A stretch of 5,048 bases of DNA, taken from positions 1 through 5,048 of the forward strand of contig JAVVPO010000117.1 in NCBI GenBank assembly GCA_036655715.1. The letters run 5' to 3'. The translations under genes were made by a program, and so were the position numbers. This document shows positions 1-5,041 of this stretch, piece by piece. This DNA comes from JAVVPO01 sp036655715. Its GTDB lineage: Bacteria > Bacillota > Clostridia > Lachnospirales > Cellulosilyticaceae. Numbering within the stretch: the stretch's first letter is position 1; each line of letters starts with the position of its first letter. The notes under the pieces are model-generated. The model was not told where the DNA came from. It searched no databases and saw only the letters and a program-made list of their open reading frames with translations.

Positions 1-69
1 CTTTTTTGAATCGACTGGTTTAATGGTTGTTACTATTTTATTTTCAAAGTTCATTGTTTTCTTATTCAT
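1..69 (-). CDS. N-terminal fragment of an unidentified protein, cut by the window edge
   Basis: Reading leftward, an ATG at 69-67 opens 23 sense codons that stay open to the edge. The peptide starts MNKKTMNFENK and continues through a TTIKPVDSKK segment. An AAGG ribosome binding site (75-78) sits 5 nt before the ATG, and a strong sigma-A promoter at 122-150 lies just upstream, so this is very likely a real gene start. A second ATG at codon 6 has no better ribosome binding site. The fragment is too short to name. The IKP(V/L)D segment is weakly reminiscent of the N-terminus of CobT, the nicotinate-nucleotide:dimethylbenzimidazole phosphoribosyltransferase. That is only a guess, and the short leader (about 45 nt) has no room for a cobalamin riboswitch. 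Confidence 0.6.
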   Translation of the reverse strand, partial: MNKKTMNFENKIVTTIKPVDSKK

Positions 70-121
70 CAAGGCCTTAAGCCTTATTTTTGTTAGCTGC
101 TGTTCGCTGCTGACTTGTATT

Positions 122-150
122 ATTATGCCTTATATCGTTACTTAAGTCAA
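122..150 (-). promoter_or_regulatory. Sigma-A promoter of the left-edge gene
   Basis: Reading leftward, a -35 box TTGACT (150-145) is followed by a 17-nt spacer and a -10 box CATAAT (127-122). The predicted transcription start is near 115, which leaves a leader of about 45 nt before the ATG at 69. Both boxes are one mismatch from consensus and the spacing is optimal. The leader shows no riboswitch or attenuator hairpin that I can see. Confidence 0.75.
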
Positions 151-289
151 CCCTTTTTTTTAACTTTTTTCTTAATAAGATTTTCCCCTTATTTTACTTG
201 CTTTCTGCGCTTTAAATACCTTTTAAAATCATAGCCCGAGTCAAGTAACTTCCTCCTATCACTAGCCTTTTCTTCTTTACTATAGAACA
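151..289. other. AT-rich intergenic stretch with two doubtful minus-strand mini-ORFs
   Basis: No convincing gene is present between the DUF1540 hairpin and the next promoter. Two leftward possibilities exist. (1) An AGGAGG sequence (257-252) lies 7 nt before a TTG at 244-242, which opens a 10-codon reading frame (MTRAMILKGI) ending at 212. (2) A 33-codon frame from a TTG at 290-288 to a stop at 189-191 ends in a basic segment (DFKRYLKRRKQVK), but it has no ribosome binding site and starts inside the hairpin. The strong Shine-Dalgarno match is the only real signal. No promoter that would transcribe it is apparent, apart from read-through from DUF1540. Confidence 0.3.
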
Positions 290-320
290 AAGGAGATTAG
301 CTTTATCTACTAATCTCCTT
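290..320 (-). terminator. Hairpin terminator after the DUF1540 gene
   Basis: An 11-bp perfect stem, AAGGAGATTAG (290-300) and CTAATCTCCTT (310-320), encloses a 9-nt loop. It starts 8 nt after the DUF1540 stop codon. On the minus strand the stem is followed by a modest U-rich tail (TTTGTTC), so termination may be incomplete. On the plus strand the tail is weaker and no plus-strand gene lies upstream. Confidence 0.65.
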
Positions 321-328
321 GTCTTATC

Positions 329-484
329 CTATTTAGCTTCGAAATTTGCACAATCTGTACACTCTACACCTTCATTACTATCCACACTATTTTTTACTAC
401 TTCTATTTTACTAAGTGTACAATAATGTTCATTACTATCATTATATTTGCACTGTGCCACCTGACACTTAATACTCATGTTCAT
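329..484 (-). CDS. DUF1540 domain small cysteine-rich protein
   Basis: This 51-residue protein runs from an ATG at 484-482 to a TAG at 329-331. An AAGGAG ribosome binding site (496-491) lies 6 nt before the start. A second ATG at codon 3 is less well placed. Cysteines are at residues 7, 12, 22, 42 and 45. The pattern IKCQVAQCKYN, then YC, a short variable part, and a final CTDCANF matches the DUF1540 family, whose cysteine spacing suggests metal binding. The family has no established function. The protein has no signal peptide or membrane segment and is probably cytoplasmic. It follows mntP on the same strand after a 90-nt gap, but has its own likely forespore-type promoter (522-551) and a hairpin terminator. 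A forespore or spore role is inferred only from that promoter. Confidence 0.88.
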   Translation of the reverse strand: MNMSIKCQVAQCKYNDSNEHYCTLSKIEVVKNSVDSNEGVECTDCANFEAK

Positions 485-530
485 ACTATACTCCTTCTCA
501 TATCACTTAGACTTCTAAGTATAGTATGAA
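480..530. repeat. 13-bp perfect inverted repeat overlapping the DUF1540 start and -10 box
   Basis: TTCATACTATACT (480-492) is repeated perfectly in reverse complement as AGTATAGTATGAA (518-530), 25 nt apart. In a leftward transcript the 3' arm contains the last two bases of the DUF1540 Shine-Dalgarno sequence, the spacer and the AUG. The 5' arm contains the CATACTA -10-like box (528-522). A second, smaller inverted repeat, ACTTAGA (505-511) and TCTAAGT (514-520), overlaps the 5' arm by 3 nt. The element could act as an RNA hairpin that hides the start site, or as a DNA operator. Confidence 0.7.
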
Positions 531-551
531 TCTATTTGTGTTTTACTATGC
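522..551 (-). promoter_or_regulatory. Sigma-G/sigma-F-like (forespore) promoter of DUF1540
   Basis: Reading leftward, GCATA (551-547) is followed by an 18-nt spacer and CATACTA (528-522). In Bacillus, sigma-G-type promoters have a GNATR-like -35 and a CATnnTA-like -10 about 18 nt apart, and this site fits both boxes and the spacing. The predicted start is near 515, about 30 nt before the ATG. A sigma-A reading is worse: the TATACT overlapping this -10 has no good -35 at 17 nt. The match is to a short motif in AT-rich DNA, so chance is possible. Confidence 0.5.
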
Positions 552-574
552 AATTACCTCTTGATATTATCTAT

Positions 575-1165
575 TTACATTGTAAAATGCTCTATTAATA
601 TCTTAGTTCCTATTAGGATCAAAACAATCCCACCTGCCATATTAATCTTGTCACTAAATTTGCTATTACTTCCTACTTTATTTCCAATTTGGGCTCCTGC
701 AAAAGATAATACAAATGTAACTCCCCCTATTAGAGTTGATCCTATTATAATATCCATCAATGTTGTCCCTATAACCGCAAAGCTAACCCCTACCGCTAAA
801 GCATCAATACTTGTTGCAATGGCTAAAATTATAAGCATTTTAATTGTTGTCAGTTCAATTGCTCTGCTTTCTTCTTCTCCCATTCCCTCTTTAATCATCT
901 TTGCACCAATAATAGCTAGTATAATAAAAGCTACCCAATGATCAAATCCTGAAATAAGGTCCTTAAATGTTGAGCCCAGTCCCCATCCTAAAAATGTCAT
1001 TCCCCCTTGGAATACACCAAAGGCTATTCCTGTTTTTAGTCCAATCTTCACTAGTTCCTCTTTTTTTTTACACGCTAAACCACAAGCTACCGATACAACA
1101 AAAGCATCTGCTGCTAATGCAATCGCTGTAATAAGTAACGTCCATATTGTTGAATTATTACTCAT
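575..1165 (-). CDS. mntP: MntP-family manganese efflux pump
   Basis: This 196-residue membrane protein is close to the usual MntP length of about 190. It is predicted to export Mn(II) across the cytoplasmic membrane, protecting the cell from manganese overload. The family's two-fold repeat is visible. The first half opens with ALAADAFVVS (Asp20 in helix 1) and the second with IATSIDALAVG (Asp121). These paired membrane acidic residues are the family hallmark. Hydrophobic helices lie at about 8-30, 42-64, 77-93, 109-132, 136-160 and 174-192, with the acidic loop EGMGEEES (93-100) between the halves. The gene starts 3 nt after the PAP2 gene stop, and its Shine-Dalgarno (AAAGGA) lies in the end of that gene, so the two are co-transcribed. 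No yybP-ykoY manganese riboswitch can precede it in this arrangement, and no terminator is visible after its stop. Confidence 0.92.
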   Translation of the reverse strand: MSNNSTIWTLLITAIALAADAFVVSVACGLACKKKEELVKIGLKTGIAFGVFQGGMTFLGWGLGSTFKDLISGFDHWVAFIILAIIGAKMIKEGMGEEESRAIELTTIKMLIILAIATSIDALAVGVSFAVIGTTLMDIIIGSTLIGGVTFVLSFAGAQIGNKVGSNSKFSDKINMAGGIVLILIGTKILIEHFTM

Positions 1166-1168
1166 TTT

Positions 1169-2020
1169 CTATTTTCCTTTCTTTTCTAACATCCTATTAA
1201 ACATAAGTGGTGCACCCGCTACTATCCATAATAAGACAACCATGTATCTTATCATATAGCTTATTTTTGCACTTGGTAACAGAATTTTTAGACCTGCATA
1301 GAGAATAAGTGTCCCGCCTATTCCTATAGCTATTTTTATCAATTGCTTCTTCCAAGGTTGCTTTTCTTTGAAATTAATATACCTTCTTTCTAAATAAGCG
1401 CCTACTACCATACCTAGTAATGCACCTATTACTTTGGCTAAGTCTCCATCTACAGGTAAGATAAGTATACCAATAGCAGCGATACCTACAACGACTATAT
1501 GCACCTTTGTAAATCCTTTTTTAATATCTAGTGTTTTATCTGCTATGCTAATACAAATAACACCTAGTACGATGCCACCTATCACATCTATTGGCCAATG
1601 TACACCTAAGTACAACCTTGTTATTGCTGTTAGTATAATAAAAACACTTCCTAATATGACAACACTTCTATCTCTAAAAATGGTCATGGCTCCTCCCCAA
1701 AAACTTGTGGCAATCTGCGTATGTCCACTTGGGAACGAATAACTTGTAGCTGTCTCTACTCTTATAGGTGTCACTATACCTCTTTGAAAAGGCCTCGGCA
1801 TTTTAACTATATTTTTCACTATGCCATTTATCACACTACTAAAAAGTACTATCCATGCAATTTTCAAACTTCTTTGTTTATCTACGCACCAGTATAGTAG
1901 TGCTATAATCACAACGATAAATAAGCTTTCAGCCATAAATGTGATAGCTTCCATAATACTCGTTAAAAACGGATTTCTTATTTCCTGTAAAAATTGTAAT
2001 ATCTGTATTTCCCAGTTCAT
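1169..2020 (-). CDS. PAP2-superfamily membrane phosphatase
   Basis: This 283-residue multi-pass membrane protein carries the three PAP2 signature motifs. They are KNIVKMPRP (Lys69, Arg76, Pro77; the KX6RP motif), PSGH (97-100), and TRLYLGVHWPID (Arg135, His141, Asp145). The third has Thr in place of the usual Ser before Arg. His100 and His141 are the expected phosphohistidine nucleophile and general acid/base pair. Such enzymes dephosphorylate lipid phosphates at the outer membrane face, for example phosphatidic acid or undecaprenyl pyrophosphate; the substrate here is unknown. About 110 residues follow the core, with several more hydrophobic helices and a basic loop (LERRYINFKEKQPWKK). The N-terminal style (SLFIVVIIALLYWCVDK) is that of a common clostridial PAP2 subgroup. 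It is the first gene of an operon with mntP. Its GGAG (2035-2032) is 11 nt from the ATG, rather long, with an AGG closer at 2030-2028. Confidence 0.93.
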   Translation of the reverse strand: MNWEIQILQFLQEIRNPFLTSIMEAITFMAESLFIVVIIALLYWCVDKQRSLKIAWIVLFSSVINGIVKNIVKMPRPFQRGIVTPIRVETATSYSFPSGHTQIATSFWGGAMTIFRDRSVVILGSVFIILTAITRLYLGVHWPIDVIGGIVLGVICISIADKTLDIKKGFTKVHIVVVGIAAIGILILPVDGDLAKVIGALLGMVVGAYLERRYINFKEKQPWKKQLIKIAIGIGGTLILYAGLKILLPSAKISYMIRYMVVLLWIVAGAPLMFNRMLEKKGK

Positions 2021-2053
2021 ATCTCTACCTACTCCTTTTATCTTGATATCCTT

Positions 2054-2082
2054 ATTGTATCAATATCTTTTTTACATTACAA
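2054..2082 (-). promoter_or_regulatory. Sigma-A promoter of the PAP2-mntP operon
   Basis: Reading leftward, TTGTAA (2082-2077) is followed by a 17-nt spacer and TACAAT (2059-2054). The predicted start is near 2047, giving a leader of about 27 nt before the ATG at 2020. It occupies the same DNA as the rightward promoter of the TPR gene, each -35 overlapping the other's -10. The leader is too short for a riboswitch. Confidence 0.6.
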
Positions 2083-2083
2083 T
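2055..2083 (+). promoter_or_regulatory. Sigma-A promoter of the TPR/Ig-like gene
   Basis: TTGTAT (2055-2060) is followed by a 17-nt spacer and TACAAT (2078-2083). The predicted start is near 2090, about 27 nt before the chosen ATG at 2117. The outer hexamers ATTGTA (2054-2059) and TACAAT (2078-2083) are perfect inverted copies. This symmetry lets each -10 double as part of the other strand's -35. A short palindrome, TACATT-ac-AATGTA (2073-2086), overlaps this -10 and might bind a regulator. Confidence 0.6.
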
Positions 2084-2103
2084 GTATCTTATAAACTAAT
2101 GAC

Positions 2104-2110
2104 AAGGAGG
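2104..2110 (+). promoter_or_regulatory. Ribosome binding site that decides the TPR gene start
   Basis: AAGGAGG at 2104-2110 is an almost perfect Shine-Dalgarno sequence. An in-frame ATG at 2099 lies before it and one at 2111 touches it directly, so neither can use it properly. The ATG at 2117 is 6 nt downstream and is the sensible start. Confidence 0.85.
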
Positions 2111-2116
2111 ATGGCT

Positions 2117-3655
2117 ATGCCCTCTCAAAATACTAAAAGTTCACCACTTACTGACCTAGCTTATTATCAAGAAGCTTTGCAGCATCTTCATGAAGAACGC
2201 ATTACAGATGCTTTAAACAGTATCAATATGGCAGTTAGCTTAGCTACTGATAAATCTTTATATGTATTTTATAAGATACAAATACTCTATCTTGCGAAGC
2301 TCACATCTGAGTGTACTTCGCTCATACTCAGTCACCTACATTTCTTATACACCCATTGCACATTAAGTCAATTTACCGAAATCCTTACTGATTACCAAGA
2401 AATTTGTAATTGTACTACTGAAGATTTAGCTGATACGCTTACACTGCATCATGTTCCTGCTATTTTAGCATCTGTCTATCCTGAGCTAGTAGACGTTAAT
2501 GACTATAATTTTCATAGTAAGGCGTTAGAATACGAGCAATCTGGTAACCTTGAAGGATGTATCTCTTGTTGCCATTTAGCACTAAAGTTCGAGCCAGCTT
2601 CAATTTCTCTCTTACATTTACAAGCAACTTGCTATATGACGCTAAAAGATTATACCCAAGCTATCCTTATCTATAATCAATTGCTAGCCGTACATACACT
2701 AACCTCTGAAATAGCTTATCCTTTAGGACTTGCTTATATGCAAATAGGTAATTTAAAACAAGCGGTTTCTTATTTTAAACAATTACTTCTAGAAACACCT
2801 CGTCATATAGATGGTCTTGTAAATCTCAGCGAATGTTATATTCAACTAACCGACTATAAACCTGCTATTCCTTACCTTGAAAAGCTTACTCGTTTAGAAC
2901 CAACTAATACCACTTATCTTCTAAGACTTGGTGAAATTTATAATCTACTTAATCGTAAGCATCTAGCTAAAAAATATTACAAGTTAGCTCATGACCTGCA
3001 ACAAGAAAAACCTGAAGTAGCTCCTTCTTTTATTAAATACTCAAATATTAAACATCAAATAGGATTAGGTCTAGGTGTTCTCCTTCTTCTATTAAGTATT
3101 TCACAATTTTATTTGTTTAACCTTGGTGTTTTACCTTCTATTATTTATCAAGTAGATGTAGCTGTAAATACTTCTGTTATTCCTGTTAATGGTTTTACAG
3201 ACTTTAAAGTTTCCTATAAGCAATTTCCTTTCTATGCAAAAGATCCTACTTTCCAAATTATCTCTACTGATTCCAAAATAGCTGATGTTATCGAAGGTCT
3301 ATCTTCTTTAAATGGATTTGCTATAGGTAAGGCAACTTTTAATGTGAATTTAAATGATGTAACTAAAACAAGCTTTATAATTGAGGTGAGAGAATCTGTA
3401 CCAACAGCTATTAATGTCCAACCATTTGAGTTACCATTAATAGTAGGTACTACGAGTAAACTTACTTCAACTATTGTTTATGAAGATGATCTAGCTGGTA
3501 ATTTAGTAACTACCTTTACCTCTACTAATCCAACTATTTTATCAGTATCATCCTCTGGTGATATGCTTAAAGCACTTGCTCCTGGCAAAGCAACTATCAT
3601 TGCTACTTGTGGACAGATAAGTTCATCTATAGAAATAGAAGTCATTACTCCTTAA
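2117..3655 (+). CDS. TPR-repeat membrane protein with extracellular Ig-like (Big2-type) domains
   Basis: This 512-residue protein is of unknown function. An N-terminal helical pair (about 13-46) and a loosely helical part (50-125) precede five TPR-like repeats at about 131-164, 165-198, 199-232, 233-266 and 267-297. These carry typical spacing and residues (YPLGLAYMQIGNLKQAVSYF; LGEIYNLLN). One membrane helix follows at 314-334 (GLGLGVLLLLLSISQ). The rest is two beta-rich Ig-like units at about 345-425 and 428-510. The second closely fits bacterial Ig-like group 2, with STNPTILSVSSSGD and ALAPGKATIIAT. The repeats are expected in the cytoplasm and the Ig-like domains outside, as there is no cleavable signal. 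This suggests a scaffold linking a cytoplasmic partner to the cell wall or surface, but no catalytic motif is present. The gene is divergent from the PAP2 operon with an overlapping promoter, and is followed by a strong terminator. Confidence 0.88.
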   Translation: MPSQNTKSSPLTDLAYYQEALQHLHEERITDALNSINMAVSLATDKSLYVFYKIQILYLAKLTSECTSLILSHLHFLYTHCTLSQFTEILTDYQEICNCTTEDLADTLTLHHVPAILASVYPELVDVNDYNFHSKALEYEQSGNLEGCISCCHLALKFEPASISLLHLQATCYMTLKDYTQAILIYNQLLAVHTLTSEIAYPLGLAYMQIGNLKQAVSYFKQLLLETPRHIDGLVNLSECYIQLTDYKPAIPYLEKLTRLEPTNTTYLLRLGEIYNLLNRKHLAKKYYKLAHDLQQEKPEVAPSFIKYSNIKHQIGLGLGVLLLLLSISQFYLFNLGVLPSIIYQVDVAVNTSVIPVNGFTDFKVSYKQFPFYAKDPTFQIISTDSKIADVIEGLSSLNGFAIGKATFNVNLNDVTKTSFIIEVRESVPTAINVQPFELPLIVGTTSKLTSTIVYEDDLAGNLVTTFTSTNPTILSVSSSGDMLKALAPGKATIIATCGQISSSIEIEVITP

Positions 3656-3680
3656 TTCCAAAAATTGTGATATAACGCAA

Positions 3681-3711
3681 AAAAACCACCTTCATAATAA
3701 AGGTGGTTTTT
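3681..3711. terminator. Bidirectional intrinsic terminator between convergent transcripts
   Basis: AAAAACCACCTT (3681-3692) and AAGGTGGTTTTT (3700-3711) form a 12-bp stem with a 7-nt loop. Rightward, the hairpin ends in a T5 run (3707-3711) and stops the TPR gene transcript. Leftward, it ends in seven Ts (complement of 3679-3685 region) and stops the tRNA operon 5 nt after the leucine tRNA. Each side has its own U-tract, so the element can serve both strands. Confidence 0.92.
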
Positions 3712-3715
3712 GTTA

Positions 3716-3796
3716 TGCGGATGAAGGGAATCGAACCCCCACGCCAATGGCGCTAGATCCTAAGTCTAGTGCGTCTGCCAGTTCCGCCACATCCGC
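3716..3796 (-). tRNA. tRNA-Leu (anticodon UAG)
   Basis: The acceptor stem GCGGATG/CATCCGC encloses the anticodon stem CTAGA/TCTAG, whose loop CTTAGGA gives anticodon TAG, reading CUA. The variable arm CGCC-ATT-GGCG is a class II arm, as expected for leucine, though short. The T-loop TTCGATT and discriminator A are normal. CCA is not encoded. This is the last gene of the tRNA operon. Confidence 0.96.
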
Positions 3797-3802
3797 ATAT
3801 TA

Positions 3803-3875
3803 TGAGCCACCCGGGGCTCGAACCCGGGACCACTTGATTAAAAGTCAAGTGCTCTACCAACTGAGCTAGTGACCC
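3803..3875 (-). tRNA. tRNA-Lys (anticodon UUU)
   Basis: The acceptor arms GGGTCAC and GTGGCTC pair with two G-U pairs. The anticodon stem CTTGA/TCAAG holds loop CTTTTAA, anticodon TTT. The D-arm AGCTCAGTTGGTAGAGC and T-loop TTCGAGC are standard, and the discriminator is A. CCA is not encoded. It lies 6 nt upstream of tRNA-Leu in the operon. Confidence 0.97.
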
Positions 3876-3899
3876 ACATTATATATCCTATAAGGATAA

Positions 3900-3971
3900 C
3901 AGGGCTAGAAGGATTCGAACCTTCGAATGCAGGAATCAAAATCCTGTGCCTTACCGCTTGGCGATAACCCT
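3900..3971 (-). tRNA. tRNA-Gln (anticodon UUG)
   Basis: The acceptor arms AGGGTTA and TAGCCCT pair over 7 bp with one G-U pair, and the discriminator is G. The anticodon stem CAGGA/TCCTG holds loop TTTTGAT, anticodon TTG. The D-arm CGCCAAGCGGTAAGGC is typical of glutamine tRNAs. The first pair is A-U, the orientation reversed from the U-A usual for bacterial tRNA-Gln. CCA is not encoded. Confidence 0.96.
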
Positions 3972-3977
3972 ATACAG

Positions 3978-4051
<74 letters not shown>

Positions 4052-4055
4052 ATAA

Positions 4056-4126
4056 AGCGGGTGATGGGAATCGAACCCACGTGGCCAGCTTGGAAGGCTG
4101 GTGTTCTACCATTGAACTACACCCGC
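4056..4126 (-). tRNA. tRNA-Gly (anticodon UCC)
   Basis: The acceptor arms GCGGGTG and CACCCGC pair over 7 bp, and the discriminator is T (U). The anticodon stem CCAGC/GCTGG holds loop CTTCCAA, anticodon TCC. The compact 71-nt form with D-arm AGTTCAATGGTAGAAC is typical of glycine tRNAs. CCA is not encoded. Only 4 nt separate it from tRNA-Arg. Confidence 0.97.
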
Positions 4127-4143
4127 ATGGTGTATAAATTAAG

Positions 4144-4218
4144 TCGGGGTGACAGGACTCGAACCTGCGGCCTCCTGAACCCAAATCAGGCGCTCTAGCC
4201 AAACTGAGCTACACCCCG
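4144..4218 (-). tRNA. tRNA-Pro (anticodon UGG)
   Basis: The acceptor arms CGGGGTG and CACCCCG pair perfectly, with the C1-G72 pair characteristic of bacterial proline tRNAs, and the discriminator is A. The anticodon stem CCTGA/TCAGG holds loop TTTGGGT, anticodon TGG. CCA is not encoded. It is the first gene of the six-tRNA operon, with the promoter about 25 nt upstream. Confidence 0.97.
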
Positions 4219-4244
4219 GCAGTCAACTATTGCTGACCTTTATT

Positions 4245-4272
4245 ATTATACACTATTTTAGACCTAAGTCAA
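4245..4272 (-). promoter_or_regulatory. Promoter of the six-tRNA operon
   Basis: Reading leftward, TTGACT (4272-4267) is followed by a 16-nt spacer and a consensus TATAAT (4250-4245). The predicted start is near 4238, about 20 nt before tRNA-Pro. It is the only good promoter for the cluster, whose gaps are 4-24 nt. The -35 box contains the TGA stop codon (4271-4269) of the upstream HAD remnant. Confidence 0.85.
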
Positions 4273-4991
4273 TACGTTTTTACATTTATTTTTGATAAAA
4301 ACTTTACTACTCCATCTTTATCATTTCCACCAATTATTCCTGTAGCTATTTGCTTGACTTCTTCCTTAGCATTTTCCACAGCATAACCTTCATCAGATAG
4401 TTCAAACATAGGTATATCATTTAAATTATCCCCAAAACATACTACCTTATCAAAACCATATTCTACTTTTACCGCTTTGATAGCCTGTGCTTTTGATACA
4501 TCACTCTGATAAATCTCTAAATAATATGTATCCTCTAAATACACATCTTTATAAGCTATCCCCTTTATCCCTTCAATATTTTTAATCTTTTCATAGAATT
4601 CTTTGATTTTATTTTCTGTATCTATAAGCACAAAATAAACTACAGGCATCTCACGAGAGATTCTTTCCCTCATAAAAGTTTTTCTACTATTATTCTTACG
4701 CTGTTTATAAAAATCTTCTTGTGCTTGATTTTCTAAATTACTATAATACGTATAAATATGATCTTCTTCAATACAATAAATAAAAGCATTCTGCTCTGAT
4801 TCCTCTATTACTCCAAGCATTTTTTCAACTGCAGCTGCCTCAATATATTTAATATCTAAGTATTTATCATTCTTTATATCGTAGGTACTTGCTCCATTCA
4901 TTACAATCATCGGTAGGTTGATAGGTATGCCCTCTAATAACTCTACAACCGTTGCAGGTGTCCTTGCTGTTGCTATAGAAAAGTTAACTCT
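4269..4991 (-). pseudogene. Cof-type HAD-IIB hydrolase, N-terminally truncated remnant
   Basis: The frame is open for 240 codons from 4991 to the TGA at 4271-4269; full-length family members are about 270. It enters the family in mid-domain: VNFSIATARTPATVVELLEG carries motif II, then LPMIVMNGA and a cap domain follow. Lys140 (counted from the ATG at 4910) is motif III, and GDNLNDIPM (160-168) is motif IV. The C-terminus is complete. The first ~30 residues, with the nucleophile motif DxDGT, are absent. The frame is closed by TAG at 4994-4992, and the DNA upstream is non-coding and terminator-like. The ATG at 4910 has no ribosome binding site and begins inside the Rossmann core, so a working phosphatase is not expected. 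Intact relatives dephosphorylate small phosphorylated metabolites. No frameshift repairs the start within the window. The missing end could lie beyond the right edge if something was inserted. Confidence 0.82.
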
Positions 4992-5010
4992 CTATTTATT
5001 TTTTGACAAT

Positions 5011-5041
5011 AAAAAAAGACTAAGATAATTCTTAGTCTTTT
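5011..5041 (-). terminator. Intrinsic terminator of a leftward gene beyond the right edge
   Basis: AAAAGACTAAG (5014-5024) and CTTAGTCTTTT (5031-5041) form an 11-bp stem with a 6-nt loop. Leftward, the stem runs into seven consecutive Ts (5017-5011). Rightward only four Ts follow, so it acts chiefly on the minus strand. It lies about 20 nt upstream of the HAD remnant, where that gene's first codons should be, and would cut off read-through into it. Confidence 0.85.

Noticed and set aside
70..121. A possible cobalamin riboswitch, prompted by the weak CobT-like N-terminus
   Set aside because: The leader is only about 45 nt and has no B12 box or plausible multi-helix fold.
189..290. A 33-codon minus-strand frame ending in a basic KRYLKRRKQVK tail
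   Set aside because: The only start is a TTG inside the DUF1540 terminator stem without a ribosome binding site. The tail looks protein-like, but nothing else supports it.
561..941. A 126-codon plus-strand open frame
   Set aside because: It lies opposite mntP, has no ribosome binding site, and its hydrophobic low-complexity translation mirrors the membrane helices of the real gene.
1434..1742. A 102-codon plus-strand open frame
   Set aside because: It is antisense to the PAP2 gene, whose catalytic motifs are intact; it has no ribosome binding site or recognisable family.
1821..2099. A 92-codon plus-strand open frame
   Set aside because: It lies opposite the PAP2 N-terminus and across both divergent promoters, so it cannot be compatible with them.
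2099..2116. The longer TPR protein starting at the ATG at 2099
   Set aside because: This start would place the AAGGAGG ribosome binding site inside the coding sequence as Arg-Arg codons; the ATG at 2117 is correctly spaced from it.
5003..5030. A plus-strand TTGACA followed by AT-rich sequence
   Set aside because: No good -10 lies at 16-18 nt; the nearest (GATAAT) is at 15 nt and sits within the terminator hairpin. No plus-strand gene follows.
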